Assembly (NCBI GenBank): GCA_016720925.1
Contig: JADKJR010000035.1
Location: 1-14,599, forward strand
Source of the DNA: Betaproteobacteria bacterium
GTDB lineage: Bacteria > Pseudomonadota > Gammaproteobacteria > Burkholderiales > Usitatibacteraceae
Length of the DNA: 14,599 bases
Direction: 5' to 3'
The notes beneath the pieces were generated by a model. That model ran no database searches. It was not told the origin of the DNA and was given only the letters and a program-made list of their open reading frames with translations. Position numbers and translations under genes: made by a program. This document shows positions 6,385 through 13,208 of the stretch, piece after piece. Position 1 is the stretch's first letter; every line of letters starts with the position of its first letter.

Positions 6385-8459
6385 TTACGCCGATCCGTCG
6401 GCAGTCGCGAAACGGGCCGTGATGGATTCAAAGTCAGCGCGACTGACGCCGTGATCATCCAGCAATGCCAGCCGCAGGTCGGACATCAACGCATCAGAGG
6501 TAAAGTCCATGGGGGCGTCGAGCCAGTTTTCGGCAATCGGGTCAAATCGCGTTTCACCCGCCAGAAGCGGGCTGCCGCTGGCTGCAAACAGGGGATTGCC
6601 GGGATCAAGTTCGTGGCCAACATGGCGCACCTTGGCCACGCCGCAGTATGGCTGAACAATACATGAAATTTCCCGGCCAATTCGTGGAATTCGGCGACCA
6701 TGTTTTCGAGGCGAAAGATCTCGAACTGCGCCAGCCAGAAACGGATTTCCTGCGGACGTTCTTCCACCGCGAAGGTGAGCAGTTCACTGGCTTTCTCGCG
6801 GCCGTTGCCTCGGTCGCCTCTCTTCGTAATAGAGGCGCGCCGTCGGGATGACAGGCTCGGCATCGTCGATCGAAACCGTATTGCTTTTCAGCTCGGGGTA
6901 GCGCTCGTGCATGTACTGCAGGCGCCGCACTCTGTCCTCGGGGAGCTTCTCGTCCATCCCAACCAGAAAATCGACGGCAGTCGCGGTATTCGCATCGAGT
7001 TCGTAGCTTGCCGGCGTGTCGTCGAAAACGACCGGTGCATCCACTTGGTGGTGAGTGTCGATCCTGGCCCCGACAGTGCCACGACCCGCCGCCGTATCGG
7101 CCTGCCAAATCTCGGTTGGTTCGTCGGCAAGCCGCGTACGGTTCGAACATGTTCGTCGCCAGTTGGTTGTCCGTCGAAGGAGAGTCAACTTCTTCATTCT
7201 CCCAATCATCGAATGCGGCGTCGTCCGAACCTGACCCCGTGGATTTTCCCCGTGTGGATTCAGCCGTCGCCGTGCTGGAGCGTTGCGCGTTCGTTGCGAC
7301 GGAATTGCGGATTTTTTTCGATTTGCCATCGCGGCGCGACCAGGCCCGGGACACCAGCAGCGCGAGCAGTGCAACGACGATTCCCCAAGGCCAGCGGTGA
7401 CGTCAGATAGCCGATAATCGTGTCGGTGATCGATTCCCTCGGGCGGATGAGCTTCTCGGTTGGGCGGGCCGTTGGCGTGGCGACGGGTGCGGCCGGCGGC
7501 GGCAGGAGCACCGCTTCAGTGGGTGTTTGCGCAATGGTTGCTGCCGGTGCGCGCCGGATGAAGCGGGCGCCGCGGCCCGAATCGGCAGTTCCGCGGTCTG
7601 TTTCAGCTGTATTTCATGGAGGCGCTGTTCCATCTGCTTCACAGTGTTCTTCAGTGATAGCAGTGCCGCGACCTGATCATCGGCATCGAGCATGAGTTGC
7701 TTTTCGCGCAACTGCCGGCGTTGTGCTTCGGATACGTTGCGGCTTCGCGACAGGTCCATTGCCGAGCCGGAAAGGCGCAATGAGAAGCCTTCGCCGCGGA
7801 CGGCGGTTTCAGCTCTGGCGGCAGCTTTGGCCGCGGCCCAGGTGGCGGCGATGGCTGAAGCTTAGCGCCGTGGCGCTGGCCGCGCTTGCGGTTTCCGGCG
7901 GTGGCTGCGGGTACCGCAACGGCTGCGGCGTCTCTCGTTGTGGTGCGCTTGGTGTGCCAACTGCCAGCGTGGCGGCTTGCCTGACTTACCCGGCTCGCGT
8001 CATTGAGGTGGGCGGCGCAACCTGGGCGCGTGCGCGTTTCCGTTGCCATCGACGCAACAGGTGGCGCGATGAACGGCGGCGGATCAAGCAGTACCGTGAA
8101 ATCCCGATCGAACGCGGGTTCGCCGGGGCAGCCGATCCGTATCGGAAATCGCGCAACCGGTTCCTTTGGCGGTTTGCGGGTTTGCAGGTAGCGCAATGCG
8201 CAGCTCCACCATTTCAGGATCAGGTCTTTACTGCGCAATGTATTTTCGTGCCGTTCATTTTCGATGACCGGTTGGCAAATCCGCCACGGTATCAGGTGCC
8301 GTCGAGCAGACCGCCGTGGGCAAATTTAGTGGTTCGCCGAGGAATGAGCGAACTCTTGATGTCGCCCAACACCGGATTCTGCGCTTGACAACTGTAAGGA
8401 GAGCTGGAAAAAATCAGCGCCGGCGAGGCCATTGAAATCCAGTTCAAGAACCATTGCAT
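6385..8459 (-). CDS. fimV: FimV/HubP-like cell-pole / type IV pilus assembly protein, several frame breaks
   Basis: FimV/HubP proteins are inner-membrane polar landmark proteins for type IV pili and motility. No single frame covers the gene, but joining frames gives the family layout. The N-terminus starts about MQWFLNWISMASPALIFSSS (weak signal peptide), then NPVLGDIKSS, LGEPLNL and RFPIRIGCPG...DRDFTVLLDPP, typical of the FimV N-terminal domain. A Pro/Ala-rich linker follows, then a coiled coil (DADDQVAALLSLKNTVKQME, QRLHEIQLKQ), another Pro-rich part, and one membrane helix (GIVVALLALLVSRAW, near 7340-7385). The acidic cytoplasmic part (FDDWENEEVDSPSTD) leads to a helical repeat-like end (LLTFAVEERPQEIRFWLAQF, RLENMVAEFHELAGKF, KVRHVGHELDPGNPLF). 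About 690 residues. I could not find a LysM domain, which many FimV proteins have. The start is inferred. Confidence 0.72.
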
Positions 8460-8535
8460 CACGCTCGCGAAACTTCATCAAGGCATGAATACAACGGCGC
8501 ATGCGTCAGGCTTTACATGATGCGGCGGCGCGGCG

Positions 8536-8964
8536 CTACTTGGTCGGTTCGGCTTACGCTCTTCTTCGGACCTGACGTTGATCTCGCCCTTTTTCGTTGG
8601 TCCGTCGAATCGATCGTCCCGCTCTCGAGATCGCGCAACCCCGCGCGGGCCGATTTGCAGTTCTCTTCGGCGATTTCGTCATTTTCGTGTTGCTTACCGC
8701 CTTCTTCGCTATCTGCCACGTCGGTGCGGCGCTTGTCATAGTCCTTGGCGCGATCCTGCAAGAGGTGCCGGTGTGCCGGCGGTCGATGCCATCGGCGCAC
8801 TGGACTCGACCTTCTTGGCCTCGGCCTTCGACGACCCGCTGGGGGTGGCGCATCGCTGTATTGCACCTGGCCATCCTTGTCTACCCCCTTGTAGACCTGT
8901 GCCGCGACGGTCGCGGTCGCCAGCAAAATAGCGATGGCAATGAATAATTGAATCAGGATTTCAT
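8536..8964 (-). CDS. DUF4124 domain-containing secreted protein, frame broken
   Basis: DUF4124 proteins are small exported proteins of unknown function, often near guaB in betaproteobacteria. The start is the ATG read from 8964, with a good ribosome site (AAGGAG, about 8 bases upstream). Restoring one C in the fourth codon gives the signal peptide MKSLIQLFIAIAILLATATV, cleaved about at AAQ. Then comes the DUF4124 core VYKGVDKDGQVQYSDAPPP, a short low-complexity linker with further frame errors, and a charged helix: KRRTDVADSEEGGKQHENDE, then NCKSARAGLRDLESG. A frame change near 8610 gives RTNEKGEINVRSEEERK, and TAG at 8536-8538 is the likely stop (about 143 residues). Without correction the frame continues to 8513. 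It follows the lipoprotein gene by about 30 bases. Confidence 0.8.
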
Positions 8965-8995
8965 GTGGACTACTCCTTGCAACATGTTCAGATAT

Positions 8996-9412
8996 TTACC
9001 ACTTGACCGGCGGTAGCGCCGTTTGTTTGATGGAAAGTGCGCACAGCGCCACCACTTCCCTTCGCGTGCACGAGGTGGCCGTGCTATCCAGTATTTGCGC
9101 GGCTGCACGCGCTTTGTTCAGGTGCTCAACGGCAGCGGTCCACAATGCACGCTTTACCCGCGCTTCAATAACGCTCTGTCCGGCGGCCTTCAGTGCGGAA
9201 TCCGCTTCCGCCGTCAGTTCAATTGGTTTGGCGACCGGGACGATGACAATCGGTGCGATCGGTGTTTCTTTGGGTGGCTCGGGGGCGACACAACCGCCGA
9301 CCAAACCGAGCAAACCCATGCTTGCCACCGCCAAACCAGCCCCTTTGCGGTATTTTGCGCCAATTTTTGCGAAAAAATCTGGAAAAACAGCCAAAAGTAT
9401 ATTTATTGTCAA
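8996..9412 (-). CDS. Hypothetical lipoprotein, helical
   Basis: An uninterrupted frame of up to 138 residues. A basic patch (KYRKGAG) is followed by a hydrophobic stretch and a lipobox-like LGLVGG-C, then a proline-rich tether (VAPEPPKETPIAP), as in lipoproteins. The mature part is alpha-helical and Ala-rich (LTAEADSALKAAGQSVIEAR, WTAAVEHLNKARAAAQILD) and contains two cysteines in CTRREVVALC. I do not recognise a named family. The first possible start, TTG at 9412, lies inside the best leftward promoter (9396-9423), so the real start is probably further in, perhaps after a small frame correction between 9395 and 9320; the only downstream in-frame ATG (about 9319) is very close to the lipobox. 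It is the first gene of the leftward lipoprotein-DUF4124-fimV-PilZ set. Confidence 0.65.
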   Translation of the reverse strand: MTINILLAVFPDFFAKIGAKYRKGAGLAVASMGLLGLVGGCVAPEPPKETPIAPIVIVPVAKPIELTAEADSALKAAGQSVIEARVKRALWTAAVEHLNKARAAAQILDSTATSCTRREVVALCALSIKQTALPPVKW

Positions 9413-9423
9413 CGGTTAGCCAA
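9396..9423 (-). promoter_or_regulatory. Candidate leftward sigma-70 promoter for the lipoprotein-DUF4124-fimV-PilZ operon
   Basis: Read on the minus strand, TTGGCT (9423-9418), a 16-bp spacer and TATACT (9401-9396) form a reasonable sigma-70 promoter. A perfect TTGACA also lies at 9412-9407, but no good -10 is 17 bases beyond it. Transcription would start near 9388, so a protein start at TTG 9412 is unlikely. Confidence 0.45.
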
Positions 9424-9500
9424 AGAACTTCGCCTAGATTCGCTAAGGTAATCGTAAATATCCTTCGCGTCAACCGAATATGAGCATTGTGCGCCCGATT

Positions 9501-9544
9501 TTGAAGGTAAATCCGGCTCGCGTATAATGCTGATTTTGTCGGAG
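9501..9544 (+). promoter_or_regulatory. Sigma-70 promoter and ribosome binding site of guaB
   Basis: TTGAAG (9501-9506) and a perfect TATAAT (9523-9528) are 16 bp apart. Transcription would start near 9535, giving a very short leader. GGAG (9541-9544) lies 8 bases before the GTG start at 9553 and decides that start. The promoter faces away from the leftward promoter at 9396-9423, so about 140 bp serves both directions. No palindromic operator is evident between them. Confidence 0.7.
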
Positions 9545-9552
9545 CCAAAAAC

Positions 9553-11006
9553 GTGAAAGTCGTCAAAAAGCCCTGACCTTTGATGATGTGCTGTTGATCC
9601 CCGCGCATTCTGCTGTTCTTCCCGCGACGTTTCCTTCAAACCCGTCTGACCGCCAAAATCGGCCTGAATATCCCGCTGCTGTCCGCGGCGATGGATACCG
9701 TCACCGAGTCGCGCCTTGCGATTGCGCTGGCGCAGAGGGGGCATCGGTATCATTCACAAGAACATGACCGGACAAATGCAGGCGGCCGAAGTTCTGCGGG
9801 TGAGCGATTTGAGAGTGGGGTGGTCAAGGATCCAATTACGGTCACGCCGGATATGAGTGTCCGCGATGTGATCGCGTTGACCCGCAAACATAATTTCTCG
9901 GACTTCCGGTGCTCGTCGGCAAGAAGGTGGTGGGCATCGTCACCAACCGCGATCTGCGCTTCGAGACAAAGCTGGATCAACCAGTCAAGAACGTCATGAC
10001 GCCGAAGTCCAGGCTGGTGACGGTGAAAGAAGGAACGACCCGCGAAGAAGCACTCGCGCTGATGCACAAGCATCGACTGGAGCGCGTGCTGGTGGTGAAC
10101 AAGGCCTTCGAGCTACGCGGCCTCATCACGGTAAAGGACGTGCTGAAATCAAGCGAACATCCTTTTGCCTGCAAAGATGACATGGGACGCCTGCGTGTTG
10201 GCGCCGCCGTCGGCATTGGCGAGGGCACCGACCAGCGCGTTGAATTGCTGGTGGAAGCTGGCGTTGATGTCATCGTGGTCGATACCGCGCACGGGCATTC
10301 GAAGAATGTGATGAACCGCGTGAAATGGGTGAAGAAACATTTTCCGCAAGTCGACGTGATCGGCGGCAACATTGCCACCGCCGCCGCCGCGCTGGCGCTC
10401 ATGGATCATGGCGCGGATTGCGTGAAAGTCGGCATCGGGCCAGGCTCGATCTGCACCACGCGCATTGTCGCGGGAGTGGGCGTGCCGCAAATCACGGCCA
10501 TTGCCGACGTCACGGCGGCGCTCGCGAAACATGGCATTCCCTGCATCGCCGATGGCGGCATTCGCTTTTCAGGCGACATGGCGAAAGCGCTGGCCGCGGG
10601 GGCCTCGACGGTCATGCTCGGCGGGATGTTCGCCGGCACGGAAGAGGCGCCCGGCGAGACCGAGCTCTATCAGGGGCGTTCGTACAAGAGCTATCGCGGC
10701 ATGGGTTCGGTGGCCGCGATGCAAAAGGGATCTTCGGATCGGTATTTCCAGGATCCGCAAAACAACGCGGACAAGTTTGTGCCGGAAGGCGTCGAGGGTC
10801 GCGTGCCGTACAAGGGCAGCATGCTGGGCGTGGTGCATCAGTTGACCGGCGGTCTGCGTTCCAGCATGGGCTACCTGGGCTGCAAAACCATCGAGGAAAT
10901 GCACAAGAATGCACAGTTTGTCGAAATCACGTCCGCCGGCATTCGTGAGTCGCACGTGCACGATGTGCAGATCACCAAAGAAGCGCCTAACTATCGTGTC
11001 GATTGA
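9553..11006 (+). CDS. guaB: Inosine-5'-monophosphate dehydrogenase, several frame breaks in the N-terminal third
   Basis: IMPDH oxidises IMP to XMP with NAD+, the committed step of GMP synthesis, in the cytoplasm. From about 9905 to the stop at 11006 the frame is clean: a CBS domain (VGIVTNRDLRFETKLDQPVK, VLVVNKAFELRGLITVKDVL), then the TIM barrel with GVDVIVVDTAHGHS, the catalytic loop VGIGPGSICTTRIVAGVGVP (Cys nucleophile), ADGGIRFSGD, YRGMGSVAAMQKGSSDRYF and flap PEGVEGRVPYKG. The N-terminus is readable in pieces: VKVV at GTG 9553, ALTFDDVLLIPAHSAVLP, LTAKIGLNIPLLSAAMDTVT, IIHKNMTGQMQAAEVLRV, SGVVKDPITVTPDMSVRDVI. Most junctions are repaired by lengthening a short C or G run by one. Total length matches the usual 486-488 codons, so this is a normal gene with sequence errors. 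Confidence 0.96.
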
Positions 11007-11015
11007 CGCTCGCCG

Positions 11016-11422
11016 ATGAGCAACGAAAAAAACCAGGCACTATTGGTCATCGATGTTCAGGTGGGTATTGCCCGCGGCAAGGATATGCATGCCGGCTGGC
11101 CAAAAATACTCGGCAATATTGTCGATCTCATTGCGCGAGCGCGCGAAAGAAACCTGCCGGTGGTTTTTGTTCAGCATAACGGCGGGCCGGAGACATGTTG
11201 CAACCGGGACGCGATGGCTGGGCATTGTGCCCGGAACTGGTGCGCCGCGCCGTGTCGCTCGGCATTGATGTCACCCTCGCCGCGGACGCGCACGGGACAT
11301 GGAATTCGCCGACACTTGATGCCCACCAGATCATCGATCATCACAATCGCGTGCTCCACCAGTTTTCGGCCGGTCACGCCGCCGTCACCGTCACGCCGGC
11401 TTCGGCCGTGGCATTTTCCTGA
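11016..11422 (+). CDS. Isochorismatase-like cysteine hydrolase, internally deleted and frame broken
   Basis: Members of this family hydrolyse amides or vinyl ethers with an Asp-Lys-Cys triad. The N-terminus MSNEKNQALLVIDVQVGI carries the typical first strand with the catalytic Asp (VIDVQ), followed by LPVVFVQHNGGP. A missing G near 11190 moves the frame to MLQPGRDGWALCPEL, VRRAVSLGIDVTLAADAHGT, DAHQIIDHHNRVLHQF and the stop at 11420-11422. Between CPEL and VRRAVSLG the family normally has about 50 more residues, including the catalytic Lys and the Cys-containing QTEYC-type loop. They are absent here, so only about 135 codons remain against roughly 185. As written, the product cannot be active. 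It lies 9 bases after guaB. Deletion in the cell and assembly collapse are both possible. Confidence 0.8.
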
Positions 11423-11437
11423 GTGGCAGAATCCGCC

Positions 11438-12055
11438 ATGTTGAAATTGTTTGGTTCACCCGGAATGGGCTCCGCTGCCGCCGAAGTGGTTTTGCAATTG
11501 GCCAATCAGCCTTACGAGTACATCAAGACGTCGTTCTGGGACCAGAACAAACATTTCGCCGAACTTGTCAAAGCCAATCCACAAGCCAAGGTTCCCACGT
11601 TGGTGCTCGAAGACGGTACGGTGATGACCGAGAGCGCCGCGATCCTTCTCCATTTTGCCGAGAAGGTTCCAGACCTGATTCCGCTGGACCCGGCGAAACG
11701 CGCGGCATTTTATCGCTGGATGATTTTCATCCCGGCAAACATTTACGCCATGTTTGACATTGGCGATGAACCGTCGCGCTGGGTTGACGGTGACGCATTG
11801 CAAGCGGCGTTGAAAGAAAAATCCGTGGAGAAGCAGAAGTTCTTCTGGGGCCTGCTGGAACAAAACCTGTCGCCGGCACCCTATGTGCTCGGCGAGCACA
11901 TGACCGCACTGGACGTTTACATCGCCATGGTCAGCCGCTGGCGTCCCGGCCGCGACTGGTTCAATGCCCAATGTCCGAAGCTCTCGAAAGCGGTCGCATT
12001 GACCGAGCAACATCCGGTGGTTGCAAAGGTATGGGAGAAGAATTTTGGAAAGTAG
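11438..12055 (+). CDS. Glutathione S-transferase family protein
   Basis: The frame is clean. The N-terminal thioredoxin-like domain starts MLKLFGSPGMGSAAAEVVLQ and continues to the glutathione-binding region (AKVPTLVLEDG with the cis-Pro, then TVMTESAAILLHFAEK, the usual ESxAI motif). The helical C-terminal domain has LGEHMTALDVYIAMVSRW, matching the conserved xxxxTALDxYxA turn, and ends at TAG 12053-12055 (205 residues from ATG 11438). A GTG at 11423, just after the upstream stop, would add five residues; I prefer the ATG because the family usually starts directly with the first strand. The substrate is unknown; roles in detoxification or disulfide/chlorinated compound metabolism cannot be separated by sequence. 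It overlaps the transporter gene start by about 11 bases. Confidence 0.92.
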   Translation: MLKLFGSPGMGSAAAEVVLQLANQPYEYIKTSFWDQNKHFAELVKANPQAKVPTLVLEDGTVMTESAAILLHFAEKVPDLIPLDPAKRAAFYRWMIFIPANIYAMFDIGDEPSRWVDGDALQAALKEKSVEKQKFFWGLLEQNLSPAPYVLGEHMTALDVYIAMVSRWRPGRDWFNAQCPKLSKAVALTEQHPVVAKVWEKNFGK

Positions 12056-13208
12056 CACCACGGTAGAGACCGCGACCGGCAAACCGGCCAAGGCCGCCAA
12101 GCCGGTCGGCCTGAATTTCATCATGGTTTGTGTCTTCATCGACATGCTGGGAATCGGACTTGCGGTGCCGGTATTGCCGGTGCTGGTCGGCCAATATGTC
12201 GAAGGCCGCGAATTGCAGGCGCATTGGTATGGCATCCTGGCGATGGTATTTGGCCTGTGCCAGTTCCTGTGCATGCCGCTGCTCGGTGCCTTATCAGACA
12301 AGGTTGGCCGCCGGCCGGTGATGTTGTATTCGATGGTGGGCATGGCGATTAATTTCTTCTCGACCGCGCTGGCGACCAGTTTGGCGATGCTCTTTATCGG
12401 GCGTGTCGTCGGCGGCTTGTCCTCGGCGAGCGTATCGGTGGCCAACGCCTATGCGTCGGATGTGAGTACGCCGGAGACGCGCGCGAAAGCGTTCGGCATG
12501 ATCGGCGCGTGCTTCGGCATGGGGTTCATATTCGGCCCGGTCATCGGCGGGTTTCTGGGTAGCATCGATCTGCATTTGCCTTTTTATGTGGCGGGCGGAT
12601 TGTGCCTCGCCAATTTCATTTTTGGCTATTTCTTTGTGCCGGAATCATTGACACGTGATCGCCGCAACCACTTTTCGTGGGCCAAGGCGAACCCGTTTAC
12701 CGCCCTCGTCGGCCTGGCGCGACGCGTGGAGATTCGTGGACTGGTGGCGGTGTTTCCGCTGGCGAGCCTTGCGCAGATTCTGTTGCACACGACTTGGGTG
12801 CTGTACACCAATTTTCGCTTTGGCTGGGGACCATTTGAGAACGGTCTGTCGCTGTTTTGCGTGGGTATCACCGCGGCCGTGGTGCAGGCCGGACTGCTGG
12901 GGTGGCTCCTGAGGACGTTTGGCGAAGTGCGCCTGTCTCTGCTGGGGCTGATCTCCGGCGCGGTGGTCTATGCGCTATACGGGCTCGCCACACAAGGCTG
13001 GATGATGTACGTCTTCATCCTGGTGAACGTGCTGGCGTTCGGCGCCGGCCCGGCACTGCAGGGCATCGTGTCCAAGCAAACCGATCCCAAGGAGCAGGGC
13101 GCGGAAACCCCTGCGTTAAAACCCAACGCTAACCTCCACCGCCAATCCAACGACAAATGTCCGACAAAATCCTCATCCTCGATTTCGGTTCGCAAGTCAC
13201 GCAGTTAA
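12045..13208 (+). CDS. MFS drug/tetracycline-type efflux transporter, C-terminus missing
   Basis: A 12-helix proton-coupled exporter of the TetA-like (TCR/Tet) MFS group. The start is most likely TTG at 12045, with GGAGAAG (12034-12040) as ribosome site, inside the end of the GST gene. Membrane helices begin at GLNFIMVCVFIDMLGIGLAV. MFS motif A is GALSDKVGRRPVM, RVVGGLSSASVSVANAYASD follows, and motif C is GFIFGPVIGGFLG. The central cytoplasmic loop is short (TRDRRNHFSWAKANPF). After FGAGPALQGIVSKQ-TDPKEQG the helices expected last (TM11-12, about 60-70 residues) are absent and replaced by hydrophilic AETPALKPNANLHRQSNDK, after which the frame runs into guaA in another frame. About ten helices remain. 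The lost end is a deletion or assembly fault. The substrate is unknown. Confidence 0.88.
   Translation: MESSTTVETATGKPAKAAKPVGLNFIMVCVFIDMLGIGLAVPVLPVLVGQYVEGRELQAHWYGILAMVFGLCQFLCMPLLGALSDKVGRRPVMLYSMVGMAINFFSTALATSLAMLFIGRVVGGLSSASVSVANAYASDVSTPETRAKAFGMIGACFGMGFIFGPVIGGFLGSIDLHLPFYVAGGLCLANFIFGYFFVPESLTRDRRNHFSWAKANPFTALVGLARRVEIRGLVAVFPLASLAQILLHTTWVLYTNFRFGWGPFENGLSLFCVGITAAVVQAGLLGWLLRTFGEVRLSLLGLISGAVVYALYGLATQGWMMYVFILVNVLAFGAGPALQGIVSKQTDPKEQGAETPALKPNANLHRQSNDKCPTKSSSSISVRKSRS

Noticed and set aside
9553..9910. Programmed frameshifting or recoding in guaB
   Set aside because: There are several breaks of differing type, no slippery heptamer plus structure, and the same error pattern occurs in unrelated genes, so sequencing error is simpler.
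9977..10532. Long antisense frames inside guaB
   Set aside because: They lie opposite the cleanly conserved IMPDH catalytic region, are rich in codon-shadow residues, and have no start signals or recognisable domains.
11456..12445. A 329-codon minus-strand frame opposite the GST and MFS genes
   Set aside because: Both plus-strand genes are strongly conserved over the same bases; the antisense protein has no family features and results from GC-rich codon bias.
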